A stretch of 64,000 nt of DNA from NCBI RefSeq assembly GCF_023074185.1, contig NZ_JADPKY010000159.1, positions 124,001 to 188,000 on the forward strand, given 5' to 3'. Of the stretch, positions 25,067 through 33,608 are shown piece after piece. The stretch's first letter is position 1. Each line of letters starts with the position of its first letter. The translations under genes were made by a program, and so were the position numbers. A model generated the notes under the pieces. The model was not told where the DNA came from. It saw only the letters and a program-made list of their open reading frames with translations, and made no database searches. This DNA is from Bradyrhizobium sp. 132 (lineage in GTDB: Bacteria; Pseudomonadota; Alphaproteobacteria; Rhizobiales; Xanthobacteraceae).

Positions 25067-26869
25067 ATGGCCCAGTTTCCAAAGAAAATCACCGACGATC
25101 CCTATGCGGCAGCGGTCCTCGTTCGCCGCCTTGTCACGGAACAAGGGGTCATCTACTGGCGGCGTTACCTCGTCGCCTTCGCGCTGATGGCGCTTGCCGC
25201 CGGATCGACCGCGGGCGCGACCTACGTGCTCGGCCAGGTCATCAACCAGGCCTATGTCGACAAGAACATCCCGGGTATCGCGATGTTCTCGGGCATCACG
25301 GTGATCCTGCTCTTCATCAAGGGCGTGGCGACTTACGGCCACATGGTGATCCTGACCAAGATCTCCAACGCCATCCTCGCCACCAACCAGCGCCAGCTGT
25401 TCGCCAAGCTGATGCTCGAGAGCGTCGGATTCTTCTCCGAGCGGCATTCGTCGGAGTTTTTGGCGCGGCTGACGGCCGGAGCAAAGTCCATCACCGATGT
25501 CCTCAACATGCTGGTCAACGCCGTCGGGCGCGACCTCATGATGCTGCTCGCTATGATCGGCGTGATGGTGTGGCAGGACCCGGTGATGTCGTTCATCGGC
25601 CTCGTCGTGGTTCCGCCGGCGATGCTAGTGCTGCGCAAGCTGGTCAAGCGCATCAAGGGTCTCGCCTATAACCAGTTCACCGGCACCGCCGACATCCTGG
25701 AGACGATGCAGGAATCGCTGCAAGGCATTCGCACAGTCAAGGCGTTCACGCTCGAAGACACCATGCAGAACCGCATCGACGAGAACATCGCGATCGTCGA
25801 GCGCAACGCCAACAAGATGGCCCGCGTCGCCAACCGCTCCAACCCGCTGATGGAGATGCTCGGCGGCTTCGCGGTCGCCGGTTGCCTGCTTTATGGCGGC
25901 TATAGCGTGGTCGCGCTCAACGCCACGCCCGGCGCGTTCTTCTCGTTCATGACCGCGTTCCTGATGGCGACCGAGCCCGCCAAGCGGCTGGCGCGGCTCA
26001 ACATCGACCTCAACAGCCAGCTCGTCGGCGCCCGCATGCTGCTCGAAGTCGTCGACAGCCCCGCGAGCGAGCACTCTGACGACGACAAGCCGGCGCTGAA
26101 ACTCTCGGATGCACGCATCGAGCTCAACGACGTCAGCTTCTCTTACCGGACCGGCGAGACCGTTCTCAACCGCATGAGTTTCGTTGCCGAGCCCGGCAAG
26201 GTCACCGCATTGGTCGGCCCCTCCGGCGGCGGCAAGTCGACCGTGCTGGCGCTGCTGCTGCGCTTCTACGAGGTGACTCAAGGCGACATCGTGATCGACG
26301 GCCAGTCGATCGGCTCGATCTCGCGCAAATCGCTTCGCGCACAGACCGCCTATGTCGGCCAGGACGTCTATCTGTTCCGCGACACCATCCGCAGCAACAT
26401 CGCCTTCGGCCGGTCTGGTGCGACCGAAGAACAAATCATCGATGCTGCGAAAGCAGCCTGCGCACATGATTTCATCATGAGCTTCCCGCTCGGCTACGAC
26501 ACGCCGGTCGGCGAGCACGGCACGCAGCTGTCCGGCGGCCAGCGCCAGCGCATCGCGGTCGCGCGCGCGCTGATCAAGAACGCGCCGATCATCCTGCTCG
26601 ACGAAGCCACAGCCGCGCTGGATTCCGAGTCCGAGCGGCAAGTGCAGGAGGCGATCGAGCATCTCTGCCGGAACCGCACCACCATCGTAATCGCGCACCG
26701 CCTGCACACTATCATGCACGCGGATGCGATCCTGGTAGTCGAGGGCGGCGAGATCGTCGAGCAGGGCCGGCATGACGAGCTGCTCCGCCGCGGCGGACGC
26801 TACGCTTCGTTCTTCCGCCTGCAACATCACGACGCAGGCGCTCTGGCGCCGATCAGCGCAACCGCATAG
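25067..26869 (+). CDS. msbA: Lipid A exporter-type ABC transporter (MsbA family)
   Basis: A 600-residue half-transporter: six transmembrane helices in the first 320 residues, then an ATPase domain with Walker A GPSGGGKST, Q-loop YVGQDVYLFRDTI, signature LSGGQRQRIAVARAL, Walker B IILLDEATAALD and the switch histidine IVIAHRLHTI. Its position among LPS-core genes points to MsbA, the flippase that moves lipid A-core to the periplasmic leaflet. Several related exporters share this architecture, so the assignment rests partly on context. It is not the two-component Wzm/Wzt type used for ABC-dependent O-antigens. Confidence 0.87.
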   Translation: MAQFPKKITDDPYAAAVLVRRLVTEQGVIYWRRYLVAFALMALAAGSTAGATYVLGQVINQAYVDKNIPGIAMFSGITVILLFIKGVATYGHMVILTKISNAILATNQRQLFAKLMLESVGFFSERHSSEFLARLTAGAKSITDVLNMLVNAVGRDLMMLLAMIGVMVWQDPVMSFIGLVVVPPAMLVLRKLVKRIKGLAYNQFTGTADILETMQESLQGIRTVKAFTLEDTMQNRIDENIAIVERNANKMARVANRSNPLMEMLGGFAVAGCLLYGGYSVVALNATPGAFFSFMTAFLMATEPAKRLARLNIDLNSQLVGARMLLEVVDSPASEHSDDDKPALKLSDARIELNDVSFSYRTGETVLNRMSFVAEPGKVTALVGPSGGGKSTVLALLLRFYEVTQGDIVIDGQSIGSISRKSLRAQTAYVGQDVYLFRDTIRSNIAFGRSGATEEQIIDAAKAACAHDFIMSFPLGYDTPVGEHGTQLSGGQRQRIAVARALIKNAPIILLDEATAALDSESERQVQEAIEHLCRNRTTIVIAHRLHTIMHADAILVVEGGEIVEQGRHDELLRRGGRYASFFRLQHHDAGALAPISATA

Positions 26870-26904
26870 AGTTCGTTTCACCCCAAGAGCAGCGAGACCG
26901 CTTC

Positions 26905-27606
26905 ATGAACGCCGCCTCCTACGTCATCCCGCTTCCGACCCAGGCATCGCTTCCCGTCGTCGGGGAAAGCGGTCGTTATCCCGTGCGCCGCATCTGGTGT
27001 GTCGGCCGCAACTATCTCGAGCACATCCGCGAGATGGGCAACGACGAGCGCGCCCCGCCGTTCTTCTTCGCCAAGCACGCCGACATGCTTGTGCCTGACG
27101 GCGCCACCATTCCCTATCCGCCGCTGACCAAGGATCTCCATCACGAGGTCGAGCTGATCGTCGCGATGAAAAGCGGCGGCCTCAATATCCCCGCCGACAA
27201 GGCGCTCGACCATGTCTACGGCTACGCCGTCGGCATCGATCTCACCCGCCGCGACCTCCAGATCGCCTCGCGCAAGAAGGAGCGTCCGTGGGAAGTCGGC
27301 AAGTCGTTCGACGGCTCCGCCCCTTGCTCTGCGGTGCAGCCGGCATCGAAGATCGGCCATCCCGCCAAGGGCAAGATCTGGCTCACGGTCAACGGCAAGG
27401 AAGCGCAGAAGGGCGACCTTACCGAGCTGATCTGGAACGTGCCTGAGATCATCTGGCAGCTCTCGCAGCAGGTGAAGCTCGCCGCCGGCGACATCATCAT
27501 GACGGGCACACCGGCCGGCGTATCGCAGCTCCAGCCCGGCGACAAGCTCGAATGCGGCGTCGATGGCGTCGGCACGCTGAAGGTGTCGATCGGCCAGCCG
27601 GAATAA
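26905..27606 (+). CDS. Fumarylacetoacetate hydrolase (FAH) family protein
   Basis: A 233-residue single-domain FAH protein. RRIWCVGRNYLEHIREMG opens the catalytic domain, PPFFFAKHADML follows, and the metal ligands lie in HHEVELIVAM and GIDLTRRDLQ. LAAGDIIMTGTPAGVSQLQPGD is the conserved C-terminal signature. Members hydrolyse acylpyruvates, decarboxylate oxaloacetate or isomerise catabolic diketones; the reaction here cannot be chosen. It starts 35 bases after msbA and probably shares its transcript, ending at the strong terminator at 27629. No catabolic partners are adjacent. Confidence 0.9.
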   Translation: MNAASYVIPLPTQASLPVVGESGRYPVRRIWCVGRNYLEHIREMGNDERAPPFFFAKHADMLVPDGATIPYPPLTKDLHHEVELIVAMKSGGLNIPADKALDHVYGYAVGIDLTRRDLQIASRKKERPWEVGKSFDGSAPCSAVQPASKIGHPAKGKIWLTVNGKEAQKGDLTELIWNVPEIIWQLSQQVKLAAGDIIMTGTPAGVSQLQPGDKLECGVDGVGTLKVSIGQPE

Positions 27607-27628
27607 GGCTCGCGGCGGCGCACAAATA

Positions 27629-27658
27629 AAAAGGCCCCGGACATGTCCGGGGCCTTTT
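27629..27658. terminator. Perfect 30-base palindromic terminator
   Basis: The arms AAAAGGCCCCGGACA and TGTCCGGGGCCTTTT are exactly complementary. It lies between the converging FAH-family gene and the disrupted NTF2-like gene, and A- and T-tracts on both sides allow action in both directions. Confidence 0.9.
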
Positions 27659-27687
27659 GCATTTCGATCGCGGACGATGCCGATCTA

Positions 27688-28150
27688 TCAGGCCTTCACC
27701 GGCCGGTCGGCGTGGCTTGCCTGCGGCACACCGCGATTGAGCGACATGTGGGAATGCACGCACAGCCAACCATCGGCATTGCAGGAAAACACCATGGTGG
27801 CGCGGCCCGGACGCGGAAACGGGCTGCCATCGGGGTGATAGCCCGTGCTCGTGAACGGCGCGATCACGGTTGCCATCGCGCTGTCCCGTGATGCCAGGAT
27901 CGAGGTTTGCTCAATCACGGAAGTCGGTCGTCTTCGGCCAGACGTTGTCCCATTGCGTCGAGACCCATTGATCGAGGCCTGGGATGACATCGTTATGCGT
28001 GCCGAAGGCCAGCACATCCGGATGGAAGAGCGGCCGCGCCGAAGCATAATCGACCTCGCGGACATAACCCGCGAAGGTTTCCAGCCACTCGCGGAAGAAT
28101 TGCACGAGCTCAGTGTTCGCAACTGGCAACGGGGCCATTGCCTGCTCCAT
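27688..28150 (-). pseudogene. NTF2/SnoaL-like protein gene, frameshifted
   Basis: Two minus-strand frames join into one SnoaL/DUF4440-type protein of about 153 residues. The first part (from ATG at 28150, MEQAMAPLPVANTELVQFF, through FAGYVREVDYASARPLFHPD to DNVWPKTTDF) ends in an in-frame TGA at about 27911. The continuation VIEQTSILASRDSAM...RPGRATMVF...LCVHSHMSLNRGVPQ is in the next frame and runs to 27688. One extra base near 27918-27923 (for example one C in the TTCCG stretch) explains the break. It is either a true pseudogene or a sequencing error. GAGCGG seven bases before the ATG supports the start. Intact members act as small ketosteroid-isomerase-like enzymes or unknown binders. Confidence 0.72.
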
Positions 28151-28267
28151 GTTTGACCGCTCATCCATGCAATCTTGTTGCCATGGGGCGAACCGTCCAG
28201 CAAGATATGTGGAGAGCACCGGTGGAGACGATCAACGAACCCGGGCCCGATTTCATGGAGCCAGCTC

Positions 28268-28810
28268 ATGAGACGCCTTATCCTGCTTGCGGCCACACTT
28301 ATTGTCTCGTGCAACGCTGCCAGCGCGCAGTCCAGTCAGCCCTATGCTGGCCTTGAGCAGCGCCCCATCAAGGCGCTGTCGCACCAGCAGGTCGACGATC
28401 TTCGAACAGGTCGTGGCATGGGCTTGGCGCTTGCCGCCGAACTCAACGGATATCCCGGTCCGAGCCATGTTCTTGAGTTCGGTGATCGGCTTGACTTGAC
28501 CGCGGATCAGCGCATCCAGGTTCAGCGCCTCTTCGATGCCATGAAGCAAGAGGCGGTCCCGCTGGGTAACAAGCTGGTCGAGCAGGAAACGGAGTTGGAC
28601 CGGCTCTTCTCTGCCCGCGTCGTGACCCCGGAGTCACTCAAGGCGACCCTCGTTGCTATTTCGGAAACCCAGGCACTGCTCCGCGAAAGCCACCTCAAAT
28701 ATCATCTGTCGACAACAGCCTTGCTCGATCAGAGCCAAATGCAGCGATACGCGGAGCTGCGAGGTTACCAGCGCCCTGATAGCTCCGAAGGACACAAGCA
28801 CCAGCACTAG
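28268..28810 (+). CDS. Exported Spy/CpxP-like (heavy-metal resistance-type) protein
   Basis: A 180-residue exported helical protein. The signal peptide MRRLILLAATLIVSCNAASAQ could be cleaved after ASA, or the IVSC segment could be a lipobox. The mature part has LDLTADQRIQVQRLFDAMKQEAVPLGNKLVEQE-type LTxxQ repeats (here LDLTADQRIQ) and a second QMQRYAELRGYQ copy, as in the periplasmic Spy/CpxP/ZraP chaperones, and ends with a histidine-rich GHKHQH tail that could bind metal. GGAG nine bases before ATG at 28268 sets the start; upstream codons are unlike the family. It is divergent from the disrupted NTF2-like gene. Confidence 0.75.
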   Translation: MRRLILLAATLIVSCNAASAQSSQPYAGLEQRPIKALSHQQVDDLRTGRGMGLALAAELNGYPGPSHVLEFGDRLDLTADQRIQVQRLFDAMKQEAVPLGNKLVEQETELDRLFSARVVTPESLKATLVAISETQALLRESHLKYHLSTTALLDQSQMQRYAELRGYQRPDSSEGHKHQH

Positions 28811-28851
28811 AAAATGCTGACGGTTTGCTTCGCCACCCCATGCAAACGCGA

Positions 28852-29781
28852 TCACCGCAATGCCGACATCACGATGAGGCCGAGGATCAGCGCCGTCAGC
28901 GAATATTTCAGCGTGTAGTAGACGTTGCGATTCCATTGCTTGACCTTGCGGCTCGCAAGGTGGATCTCGTAGAGCTTGCCGAACAGCTTGTTGAGGACGC
29001 CGACATCCTCGCCGTCGACGTTCTGCGTCGCCGACGTCTTGACGATGTGATGGCTGACCCAGCGGTTGATCGCGGTCATGAAGCCGTACTTCATCGGACG
29101 CTCGACGTCGCAGAACAGGATGATGCGGTTGACGTCGGTCTCATTCTCCGCGCTGTGGATGAAGGTCTCGTCGAACATGAAGGCCTCGCCGTCGCGCCAG
29201 ACGCATTCGACGCCGTCGACCAGGACCCGGCACTTGTTCGAGTTCGGCGTGACGAGGCCGAGGTGGTAGCGCAGCGAGCCGGCGAAGGGATCGCGGTGGG
29301 CGCCGAGCTTGCCGCCCGGCGGCAGCATCGCGAACATCGCGCCATGCACGCTCGGGATAGAGTTGAGCAGCTCCACCGTCTTCGGGCACAGCGTGCGCGC
29401 CGAGGGTAGAAAGTCGTCGTACCATTTCAGGTAAAACCGCTTCCAGCCGCTCTTGAAGAACGAGTAGAAACCCCAATCGTTGTTCTTCGCCGCTGCGCGA
29501 ATGAAGCCTTCGTCGAACAGGCGAACGGCCTCGTCGCGAATAGTCTCCCAATTCTCGCTGAGCGGCTTGAGCTCGGGAAACTGATCGACCGGGATCACCG
29601 GCCTGTTCGGCACCGCCGATCCCGCATACATCAGCACGTTGTAGGGCGAGAGATAGGTGGAGTGATCGCCGAGCTGGCGCGCGAAGCGCAGCCGGTGCTT
29701 GCCGCGGAAATGAATGTAGATCGTCGACGCCGCCAGCACATAGAGCATGACGAGCTGCGGTGCAAAAAGCTGTTTCAGCAT
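28852..29781 (-). CDS. Aspartyl/asparaginyl beta-hydroxylase-family dioxygenase, LpxO-like
   Basis: A 309-residue Fe(II)/2-oxoglutarate-type oxygenase of the AspH/LpxO family. A hydrophobic anchor covers residues 5-25 and another lies at the C-terminus (ALILGLIVMSAL), placing it at the inner membrane. The catalytic core contains MLPPGGKLGAHRDPF, LRYHLGLVTPN, GEAFMFDETFIHSAEN and NRIILFCDVERP, with the usual metal-binding histidines. LpxO hydroxylates the secondary acyl chain of lipid A, giving S-2-hydroxymyristate. The membrane anchor and the LPS genes nearby support that role, but relatives act on other substrates. It is a single-gene unit. Confidence 0.82.
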   Translation of the reverse strand: MLKQLFAPQLVMLYVLAASTIYIHFRGKHRLRFARQLGDHSTYLSPYNVLMYAGSAVPNRPVIPVDQFPELKPLSENWETIRDEAVRLFDEGFIRAAAKNNDWGFYSFFKSGWKRFYLKWYDDFLPSARTLCPKTVELLNSIPSVHGAMFAMLPPGGKLGAHRDPFAGSLRYHLGLVTPNSNKCRVLVDGVECVWRDGEAFMFDETFIHSAENETDVNRIILFCDVERPMKYGFMTAINRWVSHHIVKTSATQNVDGEDVGVLNKLFGKLYEIHLASRKVKQWNRNVYYTLKYSLTALILGLIVMSALR

Positions 29782-29915
29782 CTCCCGTTCCCCCAGTGAT
29801 CCAGCCGGGAACGTGATCTACCCCGACACCGCCCGACCGGCAAGATATTCACCGGTGGGTTGCAATCACGCTCGAGAGAGTAAGGACGGGTGACTTGAGG
29901 CTGAAACGAGCCGAA

Positions 29916-30071
29916 TCAGAGCCGCGACAGCGCCTGGAGACCCTTGAAGGTCAGGCGCTTGGGGTCGGTTACGCCGGCGAGATAGAGCCGGCGGATGAAG
30001 GCGATGACGGCGTCGCGGTCGCAATCGGTCAACGCGACGACGGCGTCGACCGCGATCTTCTGGGCTTCCAT
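29916..30071 (-). CDS. Small uncharacterised protein, 51 residues
   Basis: A short frame with an excellent ribosome-binding site: GAGGTGAG ends five bases before ATG at 30071. The protein begins MEAQKIAVDAVVALTDCDRD and ends KRLTFKGLQALSRL; it is amphipathic and helical, without membrane segments or cysteine pairs. Codon positions are GC-rich in the third base like neighbouring genes. I do not recognise a family. It stands alone between the LpxO-like gene and the LysR gene, on the same strand as both. Confidence 0.62.
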   Translation of the reverse strand: MEAQKIAVDAVVALTDCDRDAVIAFIRRLYLAGVTDPKRLTFKGLQALSRL

Positions 30072-30218
30072 TGGGCTCACCTCGACCTTGCAAGTAACCC
30101 CAGCCGAGACAGGCTAGGACTCCGCGGTTAATCCTGCGTTAACCGTTCGGCCAGCATGGCCGATTCACCGGGATGACCGAATACGCGAAACCCAACGCAT
30201 TGCCGAGCGCGCAGCCGT

Positions 30219-31142
30219 TCAACGCGCCTTGATGCTCTTCTTCAGTTGCGCAAAGTGCTTCTTCAGCCGGGGCACGGCAAAGTCGGTGAAGGCTCGCACT
30301 TTGGGCACCGAGAGCCGGCCCTGCGGGCAGATCAAATGCGCGGGCATCTCCGGATCTTCGTCGCCGGCCAGCACGATCTCTAATTCGCCGCGCGTGACCT
30401 GCTCGGCTACCTGGTACGAATACATCCGCGCCACGCCACGCCCGGCGACGGCGGACGCCACGGCCGCATAGGTGCTGTTGACGGCGAGCCGCGGCGTGAA
30501 CTGGACCGTCCGGGCTACCGACGAGCCGGCCTGCGGCGCAAAACTCCAGGAATTGGGAAGGTGCGCCATCGCGACGACCTGATGCTTGGCGAGATCGCCG
30601 GGCTCGGCGATGCGCGGGTGCTGCTTCAGATAGCGCGGTGATGCCACCACGACGCGGCTGATCTCGCCGACCCGCATCGCGACCATAGCCGAATCCGCGA
30701 GAGGACCGATGCGAAGCGCGACATCGACACCCTCCTCGATCAGATTGACCGCGCGGTCGAACAGCAGGAGTTTTGCCGTCACCGCCGGATAGGCGTCGAG
30801 AAACGCATCGAGGATCGGCCGCAGCACCATCTCGCCCGACACCACAGGGGCGGTGATCGTGAGCAGGCCGCGGGGGGCCGTGCGCGGACCGGCCGCGATG
30901 TCGTCGGCCTCCTCCAGCTCGGTCAGCACGCGGCGGCAGATCGCGACATAGCGCTCGCCCTCCTCGCTCAGCTTAATCGATCGCGTCGTCCGGTGCAGCA
31001 GCTCGGCACCGACGCGTTCCTCCAGAAAGGCGATGGCGCGGCTCACCGCCGCTGGCGAGCGGCCGAGCTTGCGCCCTGCGGCCGCGAGGCTGCCCTCGTC
31101 CACGGCAAGGACGAACACCTTCATCGCATCCAGACGATCCAT
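30219..31142 (-). CDS. LysR-family transcriptional regulator
   Basis: A 307-residue LysR protein. The N-terminal winged helix-turn-helix covers residues 1-60 (MDRLDAMKVFVLAVDEGSLA, then GRKLGRSPAAVSRAIAFLEE and LLHRTTRSIKLSEEG). The remainder is the periplasmic-binding-like effector domain (LLTITAPVVSGEMVLRPIL). It is closest to the AaeR/DsdC-like group that often controls an adjacent oxidoreductase. It is divergent from the SDR-tautomerase-MFS unit across 213 bases, so it is the probable regulator of those genes and of itself. The inducer is unknown. Confidence 0.92.
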   Translation of the reverse strand: MDRLDAMKVFVLAVDEGSLAAAGRKLGRSPAAVSRAIAFLEERVGAELLHRTTRSIKLSEEGERYVAICRRVLTELEEADDIAAGPRTAPRGLLTITAPVVSGEMVLRPILDAFLDAYPAVTAKLLLFDRAVNLIEEGVDVALRIGPLADSAMVAMRVGEISRVVVASPRYLKQHPRIAEPGDLAKHQVVAMAHLPNSWSFAPQAGSSVARTVQFTPRLAVNSTYAAVASAVAGRGVARMYSYQVAEQVTRGELEIVLAGDEDPEMPAHLICPQGRLSVPKVRAFTDFAVPRLKKHFAQLKKSIKAR

Positions 31143-31355
31143 ACGTTTCCCGCCAGCCCATCAGAATCCGACTGCAAACTAGGCGTTCGCTCCCGTCGCG
31201 ACAAGCATCGCCGACCGCCGGTCCGGCATTCGTTCGCGCCGCGAAAGAGTGTCTGCCGGACAGCGCGTATTCGCAGCCGGGCCATCGCGGCGTACCTCAG
31301 CGGGCAAGCCAGCCGCTGCTGGCGCAGGTTCTCAAGCCAACAACAGGAGCCCGTC

Positions 31356-32066
31356 ATGGGTATTGAGCAGAAGGTCGCCATCATCACCGGAGCATCGCAA
31401 GGCATCGGCGCCGCACTGGTCCGGGGTTTTCGCGATCGGAACTATCGCGTCGTCGCAACCGCGCGCTCCATCAAGCCATCGGGCGACGATGATGTCCTTG
31501 CTATTCGCGGCGACATCGCCGACCGGAGCACCGCCGAACGCGTGGTCTCGCAAGCCATCGCCCGCTTCGGCCGCGTCGACACGCTGGTCAACAATGCCGG
31601 CATCTTCGTCGCGAAGCCGTTCACGCAGTATACGGCGGAGGACTACGCGGCGGTGATCGGGACCAATGTCGCAGGGTTCTTCCACATCACGCAGCTTGCC
31701 ATCGCCGAGATGGAGAAGCAGGGTTCTGGCCACGTTGTCCAGATCACGACCACGCTCGCCGATCAGGCCAATTCGAACGTGCCCTCGGTGCTGGCCTCGC
31801 TGAGCAAGGGCGGGCTGAACGCCGCGACGAAGTCGCTGGCGATCGAATATGCCAAGCGCGGTATTCGCGTGAACGCGGTGTCGCCCGGCATCATCAAGTC
31901 GACGATGCACCCCGTGGCGACGCACGCGCAACTCGGCGCGCTGCACCCGGTGGGCCACATGGGCGAGACGTCCGACATCGTCGATGCCGTGCTCTATCTC
32001 GAGCAGGCGAGCTTCGTCACCGGCGAGATCCTGCATGTCGACGGCGGCCAGAGCGCCGGTCACTGA
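31356..32066 (+). CDS. SDR-family oxidoreductase
   Basis: A 236-residue classical short-chain dehydrogenase. IITGASQGIGAALVRGF gives the TGxxxGIG cofactor motif, VNNAGIF follows, and the C-terminal HVDGGQSAG is typical. At the catalytic position SLSKGGLNAATKSLA the usual Tyr of YxxxK is not obvious; the segment reads ASLSKGG with Ser where Tyr is expected. That may alter the activity. ATG at 31356 has AGGAG seven bases upstream. First gene of the three-gene unit divergent from LysR. Confidence 0.88.
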   Translation: MGIEQKVAIITGASQGIGAALVRGFRDRNYRVVATARSIKPSGDDDVLAIRGDIADRSTAERVVSQAIARFGRVDTLVNNAGIFVAKPFTQYTAEDYAAVIGTNVAGFFHITQLAIAEMEKQGSGHVVQITTTLADQANSNVPSVLASLSKGGLNAATKSLAIEYAKRGIRVNAVSPGIIKSTMHPVATHAQLGALHPVGHMGETSDIVDAVLYLEQASFVTGEILHVDGGQSAGH

Positions 32067-32081
32067 GCAGAGGAGAATCGA

Positions 32082-32318
32082 ATGCCCATCGTCACCATTC
32101 AAGTGACTCGGGAGGGAACGACGCCGGGAGCGGCGTCGCTCACCGCGGAGGAGAAGGCGGCTCTGATCAAGGGATCAAGTCAGCTTCTCCTCGACGTACT
32201 CGGCAAGCCGCTCGATTCCACCTTCGTCGTGATCGAGGAGGTCGAGACCGAGAACTGGGGTTGGGGCGGGCTACCCGTGCCGGAATTCCGGCGTCGCCGC
32301 GCCACCCGGACAGGATGA
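32082..32318 (+). CDS. 4-oxalocrotonate tautomerase-family protein
   Basis: A 78-residue tautomerase. After removal of the initiator Met the catalytic Pro-1 is exposed (MPIVTIQVTREG). LTAEEKAALIKGSSQLLLDVL is the central helix and TFVVIEEVETENWGWGG the second strand with the family Trp. These enzymes move a double bond in enol/keto compounds. GAGGAGAATCGA precedes the ATG. It lies 15 bases after the SDR gene and 30 before the MFS permease, so the three are likely co-expressed. Confidence 0.88.
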   Translation: MPIVTIQVTREGTTPGAASLTAEEKAALIKGSSQLLLDVLGKPLDSTFVVIEEVETENWGWGGLPVPEFRRRRATRTG

Positions 32319-32348
32319 GCCACGCGCCGTCGTGCACAAGAGGATGAC

Positions 32349-33590
32349 ATGACCGAGCTCAATGCAGATACCGAGCACAAGACCCGGCCGCATCAGCAGC
32401 CGGGATCAGACCTAAGATCGCCCCCGCAGCAAACCTGGCGATATGCCGGGGCGGGATTGTCGGCGTCGCTGGTCGGACTTGGCCTCGCCCGCTTTTCCTA
32501 CACACCGCTGATCCCGGCGCTGATCGCCGCAAAGTGGTTCAGCGCGTCTGATGTTGTTTATCTCGGTGCGGCGAATTTGGCCGGCTATCTCGCGGGCGCG
32601 CTCGCGGCGCGGGCTGTGGCTACCCGCATCGGTGCGGTGCCTGCCCTGCGCGCGATGATGCTGCTTGCCACCCTCTCATTCTTTGCGAGTTCGACGCCGG
32701 TGTCGTTCACCTGGTTCTTTGCCTGGCGCTTCCTGTCCGGCCTCACCGGAGGAATCATCATGGTGCTGGCGGCCTCCGTCATTCTGCCGCACACTTCGAC
32801 CGCGCGGCGCGGCATCGTCGGCGGCGTGATCTTTGCGGGCGTCGGGCTCGGCGTCACAGCGTCGGGCTCGCTGGTGCCGCTGCTGCTGCAACTGGGCCTG
32901 CAGCAGAGCTGGTATGGGCTTGGTGCGCTATCCGGCCTGCTCACGCTTGTGAGCTGGTGGAGCTGGCCCACTGAGGCCAAGGCCGATGCGGCGCCTTCGC
33001 ATCACGCGAAGCACGACCATGCTTCGCCCGCTGTCCGCGCCCTGCTGGTCCAATACGGCCTCAACGCGGTGGCTCTGGTGCCGCACATGGTCTTCATCGT
33101 CGATTTCGTCGCGCGCGGCCTCGGCCAGGGCATTGCGGCCGGCTCGCGCTACTGGGTGCTGTACGGCCTTGGCGCAATCGTCGGCCCGCTGGTCACCGGC
33201 CATCTCGGCGACCGGTCGGGCTTCGGCCCAGCGCTGCGCGCCGCCTTCCTGATCGAAGCAGCCGCCGTGCTGCTCCCGACGGTCAGTACCGCACCTCTCT
33301 CGCTGATCGTGTCGAGCGTGGTGGTCGGCGGCTTCACACCCGGTATTGTGCCGCTGGTGCTCGGACGCATCCATGAGCTGGTCCCACACCCTACCGAGCA
33401 ACAGCGCGCGACGTGGAGCCACGCCACGACCAGCTTCGCGCTGTTCCAGGCGGCGGCGGCCTATGGTTTCTCCTGGATCTACGCGCAAACCGGGGGCGAC
33501 TATCTGGTTCTGTTCGCACTCGGCGGCGGCGCCGTGGTGATGGCTCTTGCGATCGATCTCGCCCTCGCGCTCACCACGCGCAAGGCATAG
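32349..33590 (+). CDS. YbfB/YjiJ-family MFS transporter
   Basis: A 413-residue twelve-helix permease. After a hydrophilic N-terminus of about 30 residues come ASLVGLGLARFSYTPLIPAL, the conserved first helix of the YbfB/YjiJ family, and the GHLGDRSGF loop between helices eight and nine. FRFL-type (here WRFLSGLTGGIIMVLAAS) and GFTPGIVPLVLGRIHEL segments support the family. The substrate is unknown. It forms the end of the SDR-tautomerase-MFS unit, which resembles a small module for import or export of an aromatic or keto compound. Confidence 0.9.
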   Translation: MTELNADTEHKTRPHQQPGSDLRSPPQQTWRYAGAGLSASLVGLGLARFSYTPLIPALIAAKWFSASDVVYLGAANLAGYLAGALAARAVATRIGAVPALRAMMLLATLSFFASSTPVSFTWFFAWRFLSGLTGGIIMVLAASVILPHTSTARRGIVGGVIFAGVGLGVTASGSLVPLLLQLGLQQSWYGLGALSGLLTLVSWWSWPTEAKADAAPSHHAKHDHASPAVRALLVQYGLNAVALVPHMVFIVDFVARGLGQGIAAGSRYWVLYGLGAIVGPLVTGHLGDRSGFGPALRAAFLIEAAAVLLPTVSTAPLSLIVSSVVVGGFTPGIVPLVLGRIHELVPHPTEQQRATWSHATTSFALFQAAAAYGFSWIYAQTGGDYLVLFALGGGAVVMALAIDLALALTTRKA

Positions 33591-33608
33591 AAGCTGGCGG
33601 CGACGCGA

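Noticed and set aside
25067..26869. ABC-type O-antigen exporter (Wzm/Wzt)
   Set aside because: Permease and ATPase are fused in one MsbA-type chain, and Wzx and Wzy candidates are present at the O-antigen locus.
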